From: Buxus sempervirens
Lineage: Eukaryota; Streptophyta; Magnoliopsida; Buxales; Buxaceae
NCBI GenBank assembly: GCA_947561395.2
Contig: OX387194.1
Span: 18,834,048 to 18,898,047, forward strand
Direction of reading: 5' to 3'
DNA: 64,000 bases
Position 1 is the stretch's first letter. Every line of letters starts with the position of its first letter. A model generated the notes under the pieces. The model had not been told where the DNA came from, ran no database searches, and saw nothing but the letters and a program-made list of their open reading frames with translations. Positions 1 to 10,186 of the stretch are shown in pieces. Position numbers and translations under genes: made by a program.

Positions 1-943
1 TAATTGCTTTTATCTTGATTACTTAGGCGATCTGAGTCTGGTTGGGTGGGCCCCGTTGGGAGGCCCACGGTATCCTTGGTGGGCTTAGTCAAGCCCGTGT
101 ACCCTTGTGGACCTCAGTCTAGCCTGAGAGGTCCTTTGGGCTTTGGTTAGTTCAATTGATTTCACTTTAAGTTCAGATTTGAAGATTAAGTGTTTTTCAT
201 GCACAAGTGGGCCGGACTGGTTTGTGGGCCCACATGGTGGCCAAGTATTTTTATTGGATTTATCTTTTTAATCTGCCAAAGTGAGTTGGACACTGGGCTT
301 GGGGCCCGTAGTCCAAATCTGGGCTTGTAAGCCCAAGTTACCAGAAGTTAGGGTTTGCACCCTTCCTTAGTTCGGTTGGTGGGCTTTGGCGGGCCCGATA
401 GGCCCTTGCCCTTGGTCTCGGCCAAACCATGCATTTCATACATCAATTTCACAAGTTCGGTTCGGGTGGACCGCCTTAGGTTTGGCCCGCCCGGTTTAAT
501 CGGTTAATTTGGCTTATCTTGATTAAGTTGCATGCCTACATGTTTATTGGGCCGGGTGGGCCCCGTTGGAAGGCCCACTGGAAATCGAGTTGGACCGGGG
601 ATCCAAAGTCCCACATTGGGTTTCCGGGTGACCCAGAAACCCTATTGGTTTATCTGGTTCGGTTCGGAAATGGTATTCACATCTAGCAATAATCACAGAA
701 AAAAACACAAGATGGACACTCTGTCAGAAAAAAAAACTGGCTCATTGTGCTGGGTCCAAGGGGAGGTACCCGGGGGCCCTGTGGGCGGAGCGAAGTGGAG
801 CCCACAGGGTGGGGTACCTCCCCGTACCAAGGTGCGAGTTGGATGCGCAACGAACAAAGGGGGTGGGGGGTGCGGGGGTTCGCCCCCCGCGGTACAGTAA
901 AGGGCATTTTTGGAATTTTTCAAAAATATATCAATTCGGCATG

Positions 944-1140
944 TTTTAGGGGTAGGCGCCGACCTCAGGTAGTAGGCGCGAGGTCGGCGCGAAATGGGCG
1001 GACCGAAAACAGCGAAAAAAACACACAAAAAAAGGTGGGCGCAAGGTTTGCGCGAGCCTCGCGCGAGCTTCGCGCGAAGGGTACGCGTGAGCTTCGCGCG
1101 AGCTTCGCGAGAAGGGTGCGTGCGAGCTTCGCGCGAACTC
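944..1140. repeat. GC-rich palindromic cluster in the LTR
   Basis: Dense inverted and direct repeats of GCGCGAGC/GCTTCGCGCG type, plus a GGCGCCGACCTC / GAGGTCGGCGC pair. It lies downstream of this LTR's TATA box and donor-like site in the minus reading. It resembles a GC-rich block in the otherwise different solo LTR at 42436-42690. Confidence 0.6.
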
Positions 1141-2118
1141 AGCGGACACTCGATGCTCTCGGTTTTCTTTCAAACTCCATTTTTAGATAATTTTTAAGCT
1201 CTGTAACACCTCCCAGGTGTTCCCCAGACTCCCAAGAGACCCTTAAACATGCATTCAAATTAATCTAAACTACTTCATCACACGACCCCAAATCTCTTTT
1301 TAGGCAAAACCGAACCCGATGATACATAAAACCAAGCCTGATGACTTCACAGGGGTAATGAGGATGATGGAGCATGTTAGCAAGCACACAGGCAGGGGGT
1401 TGGGGAGCATGTTGGCATGTTTAGCAAAAATTAAATAGTGACCATAAAAGACAGAGATTGCATGGGCAAGAACAAACACAAAACCCTCGCCTACGCCTGG
1501 GCTAGACCGGACCTTCGAGCATGTCCGGTAACCATCAGGGAAAGGAAAGAGAGGGGGGGGTTTACAGGGATACAGAAGACTCACTTAGCTGGGAACACAC
1601 TCCCTTTTACGCCAAATCCCATATTGCCCAGAACCGTAGCCTGGGAGATCCCATGTGGAAGCAAACGTGGTGGATACCATACTTACACAAGAAAAGTCAT
1701 GCAAGAGAACCAGTTTTCATATATGTGGTATAGGAGCTAGAGGGGAACAATACCTGAAAGTTCTGAGCTCTTTCGTGGAAGTGTGTGACCTCCTCGAAGC
1801 GAAACGCCGCTGCGAGCTTCCTCCAACAGCCACCGCGAGTAGTTCCTCCGGTCTTTGGTAGAAGGATGAAGAAGAAGGAGAAAAGAAGGGATCAGAAGGC
1901 AAGGTCGGGTGCTTGGGGATATAGGGAGGGAAGTCAGGCCACAGGAGGGGAAGTTTTTTTTGAGAACCAACAGCCAACCAGAATAAAAACCTTCACTAAA
2001 AAAAATCCCCAACCCGAGAACAAAAAATGCCAACCCCCTGCGTGAACTCCGCGCGGCCTTATATAGGCAAGAAAAAGGGGGTCTGCGCCCACTTTGGCGC
2101 CAAGCTCCAGGTGAGCGC

Positions 2119-2149
2119 ATGCCGCTCGCCACGTCCGCGCGAGCGGCAT
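2119..2149. repeat. 10-bp-arm palindrome upstream of the LTR promoter
   Basis: Arms ATGCCGCTCG and CGAGCGGCAT are perfectly complementary around an 11-base spacer. It sits about 55 bp upstream of the minus-strand TATA box, the place where the other LTRs carry their own palindromes. Confidence 0.7.
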
Positions 2150-2399
2150 AATGATGAAAACTCATTAAATGCCGCCGCTCGCCGGTCGAAAAAATCTTAA
2201 AAATTCAGATTTAGTCCGTGGCCAATTTCAATTTAATCCGATATTCTCGGATTTTTACAGATTCAGTCCCTGGGATATTTCATATATTTGGATATTTACG
2301 GATTTGATCCCCGAGATATTTTCCTGCGCAACTCGCCACGTGTGCAGCTTTTTGCCACGTGCGCAGATTGCTGATTTTGCTGCTCGAGAATTTTGTCAG

Positions 2400-3110
2400 C
2401 TCATATTTTCTTTATCCGGACTCCGATCTGGGCAAACTTAGTTTCATTAGAATTGTATCAGAGCCCTCCATCCCATGACCTAGGGGTAGGCCTCTGGATC
2501 GGATTTTAGCAGAAAGTCAACTTTTGGCTCTGCTCAAGTTTGACCGCCCGCAGAACCTTCATCTGGACCCCGATTCCTGCAAACTCAGTTGCGTTGGAAC
2601 CGTGTCGAGATTCTCTATCCAATGACCTAGGGGTAGGCCTCTGGATCGGATTTTAGCAGAAAGTCAACTTGTGGCTCTGCTCAAGTTTGACCGCCCGCAG
2701 AACCTTCATCCGGACCCCGATTCCTGCAAACTCAGTTGCGTTGGAACCGTGTCGAGATTTTCTATCCAATGACCTAGGGGTAGGCCTCTGGATCGGATTT
2801 TAGCAGAAAGTCAACTTTTGGCTCTGCTCATGTTTGACCGCCCGCAGAACCTTCATCCGGACCCGATTCCTGCAAACTCAGTTGCGTTGGACTCGTGTCG
2901 AGATTCTTTTTCCAATGATATAAAGCAAGGTACTTGACACGGAATTCGAGGAAAAGTCAGCTCTCGGCTTTTCCTTAAGTTTGACCGGCCGCAGAACCTT
3001 CATCCGGACCCCGATTCCTGCAAACCCAGTTGCGTTGGACTCGTGTCGGGATTCTCTATTGATTGAGATAAAGCAAGGTGGCCAATTTCATTTGATCAAA
3101 AAAGTCAACT
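2400..3110. repeat. Tandem repeat, period 147 bp, about 4.5 units, within the LTR
   Basis: The phrase GCAGAACCTTCATC recurs starting near 2550, 2697, 2844 and 2991, an exact 147-bp step. Each unit holds a TCCGGACCCCGATTCC-like block, a CAAACTCAGTTGCGTTGG block and an AAAGTCAACTTTTGGCTC-like block. The same unit occurs about two or three times in the other LTRs (13860-14230, 33950-34200, 44500-44800, 56380-56680), so only copy number differs. It lies at the U3 start of the LTR. Confidence 0.85.
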
Positions 3111-3189
3111 TTTCACCCCTTAGGGTTGACTTTCTGTCCAGGGTTTGCATTTTTGGTTTTTTTCTGGGCGCAAAAATGAGGTGCTTACG

Positions 3190-3951
3190 CCGTCTACTTT
3201 CCCTAGTGCTGTTTCCTCGCCTTCTCCTTCTGATTCACCTCCTGAGTATAACATACCTGTAGTCCCTAAAGAAAATTTCAGACCTCTTCCTGGCACTTGC
3301 TTCGGATTCGTCAGATTATGTTTTATGGAGGTAGACCGTTGTCTTGCATCTTCAGAATTCTATAATCTTCGTCCAACCTTTCTTTCAGGTTTTGACAGTC
3401 CGGACGAACTCTGTTCTTATGTTCTTCGTCAACCCGAGGCTCTCTCTGATGATGAACTATCTGAAATCCGTTTGCTAATATGTCAAGCCATGGTGACTAA
3501 TTCTCATGACGATCCTACAGTCGAAGATCGGCTGATGTCTATGCTCGGATTTTACAGTGCCGTGCCGCGGCTAAGGGAAGCCATGGACTTTCTTCATTCT
3601 ATCAATGTAAGATGCTCTGACTTTCGTAGAGAAGTTCGTGATATATTCGGTCGTAACCGTCAGCTGGAAGCTTTGAGGCGGTCCTTTTATTATAATTCTC
3701 TTGGTCAAGCCTCTATTGCTGGTAATCCATCGGAGGCTACTCCGGCCGAATTATCTCGACTTCAAGCTGAGGAACAAAGTCTTAAAGAGTCTATCAAGGC
3801 TCAGTGGATACTTATCGAGTCGGGACATCATCGTTTGGAGGAGCGTATGAGAGATGAAAGGGAGGTGGAGGTACGTCGGGCTGAGATGCAGTTATTGCTT
3901 GAGCGGGCGAAGTATGACCATGCCCGATTTAAAACTTGGTTTGAGGGATAA
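3190..3951 (+). pseudogene. Antisense extra ORF (aORF) of the Tat-like element, C-terminal part
   Basis: An open frame of about 250 codons runs against the element's own reading direction, between the integrase end and the lost 3' LTR. It starts with a Ser/Pro-rich stretch. A globular middle follows (FRPLPGTCFGFVRLCF near its start), and then a charged helical tail from about residue 160 with Glu/Arg-rich heptads (ERMRDEREVEVRRAEMQ), likely a coiled coil. Sense-strand flanks are non-coding. I do not recognise the family. Placement and orientation match the aORFs described for Tat/Retand elements. The N-terminus is missing because the LTR to the left was inserted there. The first Met of the open frame (3145) lies in LTR sequence and is not the native start. 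Confidence 0.6.
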
Positions 3952-4786
3952 GTTTTTTAAACAATATACCGTTTGTTCGGTATTAACTTTTTGATGATAA
4001 TGCCATGTGGCTGGCATTTTAAATTTATTATTAGCCGAGCTTTCGGCCTTTTATTTGAATGGTAGTTGCCTGCATATTTTTAGATGCATATCATACTCGT
4101 TTTTATTTCAACTGCTCGCTATAGAAAGATAAAAACTTGAAACGATAATAATAAAATGTATTTATTTCAACATTGATCTTTCATACAACCAAAGCCGAGC
4201 TCTTCCGGCTCTTTCATACAACCAAGGCCAGATAATCCAGCCTGGGCCGGTATGTCCCTGAAATTGCTCCACATGCCATATCATGGACGGCGTAAGTGAG
4301 GGCCGGTTTAATCAAAGGGACATGAGGAAAGAGGGAGGGATGGCGATTACTCCGACCGGCGTAAATGTTGGTCGGAGAAGAGAACTCCTATCTCGTCACA
4401 GACCTTGGTGGCAGAATACCTACCGTGATGGGGTCAGCGAGATTAGAGTCACCTTTTCCAATTCCGCCCATTCCTATGAAGTAATCGGCTTTGTCGACTT
4501 CCTCCTCTTCAGTCATCTTCTTATTCCTCAATCGGCCTTTGATCACCTGCCATTTCTTTTTCTTCATACTCCTCAGCTTTCTTTTCTTGATGACGAAATG
4601 GCATGACACCATCTTTGGTATTTATAAACCGGCTGCTTAGAGGAAGATCAATGGGTTTGATTTGATCGGATCTCGAAGTTGAAGAAATCTTTAGATTTAA
4701 TCCAATCTGCACCGTATACTGTCGGCGCTTTGATTTGACAATGCCATTTATTTGACGTTGCGGATACCGAGCAGTCGGTATTTATT
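3952..4786 (-). other. 3' untranslated region of the Tat-like element
   Basis: Non-coding in both directions as far as I can see. It is AT-rich just after the aORF stop, with a plus-strand AATAATAAAATG polyadenylation-like stretch near 4145-4160 that could end the antisense transcript. The short open frames on both strands at 4283-4712 overlap each other and show no family resemblance. Confidence 0.5.
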
Positions 4787-5916
4787 TTATTCCTGATTTT
4801 CCTCAGGTTGGTTATTGATTTCGTGGCTTTCCCATACAGTGGGAAAATACCGTTTCAAAAACTGGCCGTTGATGATTTTCTTTTCTTGGCCATCTAATGA
4901 CTTTATGTGGTATGCCCCCCCGACAGTACTTTGCTGACCTGCATTGGTCCTTCCCATGTAGGTGACCACTTTCCGTATAAGGAGTCCTTTTTCCCTATTG
5001 GCAGAAAGGTTTTCCATACTAAATCCCCTTGTGCAAATGACTTGTGTTTCACTCGGCCGTTATATGATCTAGCAATTCTTTGTTTGAGTGCCGTCTGTTG
5101 GTCTAAGGCCAGCCTCCTCATTTCTCCCAAGTCTTCTAGCTCCACTAACATTGCTTCCGTGTATTCCTTGGGAGTAAAATTGTTTTGAATAGCAACCCTC
5201 AAAGACTTGACTGTGATTTCCACCGGGATGACTGCCTCATGGCCGAAGGTCAAGGCAAAAGGGGTAGTCCCAATAGACGTCTTGTAAGACGTACGGTATG
5301 CCCACTATGCTTCAGATAGAAGTTTATGCCAACTTCTTGGCTTATCTTCGATCATCTTCCTCAGAATATTCTTTAATACCTTATTGGTAGCTTCGGCCTG
5401 TCCGTTGGCCTGTGCATAATAAGGTGTCGATTGAATCATTTTTATGCCATATGTTTTGGCAAATTCAAACATCTCGTGTCCTACAAAAATGGTTCCGGAA
5501 TCGGTCGTGATGGTCTCTGGAATACCATATTTGTGAATTATCTGCTCCTTAATAAACTCAATCACATCCGATTGCTCCACCTTTTTCAAAGGTTTGGCTT
5601 CCACCCATTTGGTAAAGTAATCTGTAGCTACTATGATAAAATTATGTAATCCAGTTGAGGGAGGGTATACCTTTCCAATTAGATCCATTGCCCATCCTCT
5701 GAAAGGCCATGGTTTGGTTATTGGTTGCAACTCGAATGCTGGTACCCTTTGTACTGGTCCATGTTTCTGACATTCTTGACACCCTGTGGCAAACGTTTGG
5801 CAATCTTTTAACATTGAAGGCCAGTAATAGCCATGCCGTCGTAATAACCATCGCATCTTGATTCCAGCTTGGTGTGCGCCACAGACTCCTTCATGTACTT
5901 CGGCCATTACTATCAT
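4787..5916 (-). pseudogene. Integrase region of the Tat-like element
   Basis: Integrase would insert element cDNA into nuclear DNA. The N-terminal part has an HHCC zinc-binding pattern (H at HEGVCGAH, then CQTFATGCQEC). The core shows the three catalytic acidic positions in WAMDLIGKV, TTDSGTIFVG and NGQAEATNK. The C-terminal part (KSFAQGDLVWK, then AYHIKSLDGQE and NGQFLKRYFP) is the GPY-type tail of Ty3/gypsy integrases. The region is open in two or three stretches and broken between them. It is the last pol domain, as expected for Ty3/gypsy order. Confidence 0.9.
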
Positions 5917-6054
5917 GGCTTCTGTAGGGTTGAGACATCTAAGTGGAATGTCATCAATACTCTTTTTGTATAGTTCACCGCCAAGAATGAAATAATTGGC
6001 AGCTTTTCTTTTGGTTGACCTGCTAGTCTTTACAGTGGGATCTTTAAGATATCC

Positions 6055-7344
6055 TCAGATTTCACCTCTCCAATCTTGCCGTATTGTCTGATTACAACAT
6101 CCCAGTGAATCCACCAAGAATGGTCTTTTTTCAGAATTGGGGAGAGATTGTACGGTCACTGTTCTGATTTGATCACGTAGTCTGAGTCCGGATGCCAACT
6201 GTGCCAATTCATTAGCTTGGTAATTTTCCTTCCTTGGCCGATGTTCAAATTCAATTCTATTGAACTGTTGGGCCAAGAATCTCGCTCTTCGCAGCAAAAG
6301 TACCAATGACTCACTATTGCAGTTATATATGCCCTCCATTTGTTTCAACACCAGCTGAGAATCCCCAACAATATTGACCGCTCGGGCACCCATCTCCCAC
6401 AAAATTTCCAGCCCTATAATCGTAGCTTCAAATTCCGCTTGATTATTTGTAGACAATTCTTCGAGCTGAAATGCATGTTCATGCTTATCACCGGTTGGTG
6501 AAGTTATCACTATTCCAATCCCAGAAGCAAATTCTGTTTTTGAGCCATCAAATTCCAGTGTCCACGGCTGGAATTCGGCATAGCAAAAGGTGGCATGAAA
6601 TACTGGGATATCAAGTTCTTTTTCTTGCATACTAGACGGATGATCGGCCAATGCTTGCCCTTTTACCGCTTTCTGTGGTACATATTTGAAGTCGAACTCC
6701 ATCAAAGTTAAAGTCCATTTCCCTAGTTTGCCACTTACCGTGGGTCGAGTGAGCATATATTTGACCACGTCAGTGGTTGCTATGACGAAAATCTCTTTGG
6801 CCGAAATGAGATAATGCCGCAATTTGGTGGCCGCATAATACAGTGTGAGGCATAATTTCTCCAGATTAGTGTACCTTTCTTCCACTGGAGTAAGGAATCT
6901 GCTAAGATAATAAATAGCCTGCTCAAATCCTTGATCATTCTCCTGCGCCAGCAAGACTCCTATTGAGTCATTCGCAGCCGCTATATAAAGCTTTAGTGGC
7001 CGTTCTTTTGAAGGTGGTACTAAGACTGGTGGTGTTGCTAAATATTGCTTAATGCTTTCAAAAGCGGCTTGGTGTTCCTCGTTCCAAATAAATTCTTCAG
7101 TGTCCTTGATCTTCAGTAATGGAGACAGAACCCGAATCTTTCCTGCTAAGTTTGAAATAAATCTCCTCAAGAAATTTACTTGACCGAGTAATCTTTGTAG
7201 CTGTTTCTTATTGCTCAGTGGCTTAGCTTCTATAACCGACTTTGCCTTTTTTTTGTCAACCTCTATTCCTCTTTGGTGTACGAGAAAGCCTAGGAAATTT
7301 CTGGCCGATACACCAAAAGCACATTTTAATGGGTTCATCTTCAA
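6055..7344 (-). pseudogene. RNase H plus second (archaeal-type) RNase H region of the Tat-like element
   Basis: The open stretch is 429 codons. Residues about 1-60 finish reverse transcriptase (FGFLVHQRGIEV-like thumb text appears as FLGFLVHQRGIEVDKKKA). Residues about 100-210 are the usual Ty3/gypsy RNase H (PLKLYIAAANDSIGVLLAQE, then YTNLEKLCLTLYYA). Residues about 260-400 form a second RNase H with the expected acidic positions in LEFDGSKT, NNQAEFEATIIGL and NIVGDSQLVLKQ, plus HRPRKENYQANELAQLAS at the end. Two RNase H domains in tandem place the element in the Tat lineage. The spacer between them is a degraded connection region. Confidence 0.92.
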
Positions 7345-7371
7345 ACTATATCTTTGAAGTTGCTCAAAAAC

Positions 7372-8349
7372 TCACTTCAGATGTTGCAAGTGGTCTGTTT
7401 CGGTCTGAGATTTTATTACCACGTCGTCAATATATACCTCCAGTATTTGACCGATCATATCATGAAAGATGAGATTCATTGCCCTTTGATATGTTGCACC
7501 AGCATTTTTTAATCCGAAGGGCATGACCACCCAACAGTAAGTTCCCAATGCTCCGGGACAGCGAAATACCGTTTTACCTACATCATCTTTGGCAATAAAA
7601 ATTTGATTATAACCGGGGTGACCGTCCATAAATGACAAAATCTTATGCTGTGATGTATTGTCTACCAAGAGATCAGCGATCGGCATAGGATATTCGTCTT
7701 TCGGCGTTGCAGAATTCAAATTGCGGAAATCGATACATACCCTAATCTAACCATTCTTTTTTATTACAGGCACAATGTTTGATAGCCAGTCGGCATATCT
7801 AATTGGCCTAATAAACCCGGCTGCTAATAGCCGTTCTATTTCTATCTTTACTTTACTGATTACATCCTCACCCATTCTCCTGGATGGTTGTCTGAATGGT
7901 CTAAATTCTAGCTTGATCGGGAGTCGGTGTTCTACCACCTTTCGGTCTAATCCTGGCATCTCGTGGTACGTCCAAGCAAAACAATCTGAGTATTCAGCCA
8001 ACAGCTGTATCATTTCTTGTTTGACTGAAGGTGGTAATAACTTGCTTATGAAAAGAGGCCTCTGTTCAGCTTCCGTTCCGACATTGATTTCTTCCAAGGG
8101 ATCTTGGGTATCTACTTTTAGGTCTTCTAGTTTGGCTGGTGCCGCTTGTAAGTCGGCGAGAGTTATCTCATCTCGATCTTGTATTTCTTCATCATTTTGC
8201 TCATTGATGAATTTGGCCGAATTTATTACTATCTGGCCGTTTCCCAACCATTCATTGTCTTGTTGAAATATCCGCACCTTTTCCTCCTGTATATAAGCCG
8301 TCATCTTTTTCAAGACGGCTTTTGCCACTTTTGATGGTTCAACCATCAT
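7372..8349 (-). pseudogene. Reverse transcriptase region of the Tat-like element
   Basis: The right-hand open stretch ends in the finger motif WLSNIVPVIKKNG. The left-hand stretch carries the palm text SFMDGHPGYNQI, VMPFGLKNAGATYQRAM and the catalytic motif as VYIDDVVIKS (YIDD). These are standard motifs 1-5 of Ty3/gypsy reverse transcriptase, which would copy the element's RNA into cDNA. The region is not continuous and is treated as a fossil. Confidence 0.93.
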
Positions 8350-9322
8350 TTGTTAATTCTTGAATATCGATGACTGCAGTTACCCCTATGAGAGGGTGTT
8401 GCGCCGCTTTTAGCATGCCTGAAGTTGAAGCTATCGGCTGCCCGTTCTTGTCATAACCACTAAATGAAATTGGTTTCACCCCTTCTTCATACAAGGATGC
8501 ATGTGCGGCATTAGAATCTACAGCAAAAGGCCGCTTGTCGGCTTTTACTTCTTCGATTTTACCATCCTTCCAAAACAGCAACGATTGATGTAAAGAAGAT
8601 GGTACACATCCATTCGAATGGATCCAATCTCTTCCCAGCAATGCGTTGTATCGGGCCGATGATTCAATTACGAAGAATGCCGTTAGAGATTGCCGTGCCC
8701 CAACCATTAGTTTGATTGGGAGGATTCCTCTTGTTCCTGTAATACCGCCTGCAAAGTTAGTAACAGTGATCTCGGAAGGAATTAGATCCGAATAAGACTT
8801 ACCTAATTTCTTCAGTGTGGAAATCGGAATGAAATTCACTGCAGCCCCATTATCAACTAAAATCCTATTGATAGGGATCCCGTTCATATACGCCTTTATA
8901 AATAAAGGTTTCAGATGTTGAGTCATAGCGAAGGATGGTTTAGCAAAACATACCTCTTCGACCGGGCCGATTTGGTCACTATCGGCCGGTTCTTGACTTC
9001 CTTTATCTCCTTCTAGGTGTTCTGGATCAATCACATATAGTGCGACTGGGTCCCCTTCATCACTGGTTTCTTCCGGTCGCGGTAATTCCATGCTTGCCCC
9101 GATAGTCATAGGTAAAGTGAGAACCATGTGACAGTCAAGTGGTATTGGGGGCATTCGACCGAAACATATTTCAGTTATTGATGCGTCAGCACTCAATGGT
9201 GGCTGACTCAGTGATTCACTGATCTCATCTTTTGGAGTTTCGAGCATCATCTCCTCAGTCATTTCCACTGTCGAGGGAGTTGACATCCTGCTATATTCAG
9301 TTAGCAATTGTTCAACTAGCAA
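8339..9322 (-). pseudogene. Aspartic protease region of the Tat-like element
   Basis: The 327-codon open stretch starts with an acidic, Ser/Pro/Glu-rich linker (about residues 1-125). A retropepsin-like fold follows: the active-site text is ILVDNGAAVNFIP, and the flap and second half include YNALLGRDWIHSNG, a phrase typical of Ty3/gypsy proteases before reverse transcriptase. The protease would cut the Gag-Pol polyprotein in the particle. It overlaps the start of the reverse-transcriptase stretch by a few bases in another frame. Confidence 0.88.
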
Positions 9323-10126
9323 CTGTTCGCCTTCTCCTCTAGCAAAGTTATCCGTCAGATCATCATCGGATATCTGTCTGTCAGTTACCGAAGTTACTGT
9401 ATTGGAACTTGGCTCGGGCGCCGTAACCGGAGTAACCGATGGACTAGGTAACTGGCTCTTCTTGAGCTTTTATGGTTTGGGGGTGGTTCTTTTGGCAGTA
9501 AACCTGGATGACCAATACGGCTCCGAAGATCCAGTACTTTGTTCCTGGTATCGCCTTTTAGCTTGTTGTTGCTGCTAGCGTCGCTTCTGCGTTCTGGTTA
9601 ATTCCACGACATTTGCCTGCGAATGGAAAGGGAACTTAGGATGAGTTAACTTTTTCCAATAACCATTTCTAATAATAGGGGGTTTTACCATCCTGGGCTT
9701 GCCCTTGTTTACCATCATGTATTGCTCATAAGTCATATAACCGCTTTCTAGCACTGAAGTATATGGGTCCGCCGATCTTGTCAGCGAATGTACCTGTCTT
9801 CCAGAAGTCAAGTAAAATGGCCTTTTGCCCCCCTGAGTGGGGCGTGTACCTTCATACTCTGGAAACTTCCCTTTGTTACGTTGCAAATGTTGATATTCCA
9901 ATATCACCTTTTGTTTGCAGTTGTAACAGAGGTCGCCTGGTGATACTTCTATTTTCTCAGGGAGTCTACCCTGTGTATCCTGTTTAGAGGATGAACCTTC
10001 GGAGGATTTGGTAACCGTTTCCGGTTGCTTTGTGGGTGCAACTCTGGTGGAGGAAAATTCAGAGGAAACTGTAGTTATTTTCTTTGCTAATGTTTCGCCG
10101 GGATCTGGCTTTCTATTTTCTTCCAT
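9323..10126 (-). pseudogene. Gag-protease linker of the Tat-like element
   Basis: A low-complexity Ser/Thr/Lys-rich linker containing CYNCK, half of a zinc-knuckle-like pattern, and a conserved-looking YMTYEQYMMVNKGKPRMVKP block seen in this position in Tat-type polyproteins. It is broken. It is placed by order between gag and protease only; the exact gag boundary is unclear. Confidence 0.6.
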
Positions 10127-10186
10127 GTTGGTTTCGTGTCTGGACTTATGCCACCATTCTCCCCAAATTTCACCTCTTCTCTCCTG

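Larger units (their letters stand above)
1..3189 (-). mobile_element. LTR of a Tat/Ogre-like element, cut by the left window edge
   Basis: This is a minus-strand LTR whose 5' edge is at 3189; its start resembles the TGTAAGCACC start of related LTRs at 13741 and 34325. The opening text (GTGGGCCCCGTTGG context) matches the solo LTR at 31283-34325, so a few hundred bases of its far end lie off the window. A minus-strand TATA box lies at about 2060-2065 and a splice-donor-like site (CAG/GTA on the minus strand) at about 1752. No polypurine tract borders the right edge, so this is the outer edge of a 5' LTR or a solo LTR. It is inserted in the antisense ORF of the next element. There is no host gene; the short open frames in 532-1197 are GC-rich chance frames. 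Confidence 0.75.

Noticed and set aside
532-1197. Several overlapping open frames with Arg/Pro-rich products
   Set aside because: GC-rich palindromic LTR sequence; frames on both strands, no domain, no neighbouring gene.
3145-3189. Native start codon of the antisense ORF at 3145
   Set aside because: The first 45 bases belong to the inserted LTR, so this Met is not native.
4283-4712. Small genes on either strand in the 3' untranslated region of the Tat-like element
   Set aside because: Frames overlap on opposite strands, lack conserved motifs and lie in element sequence.
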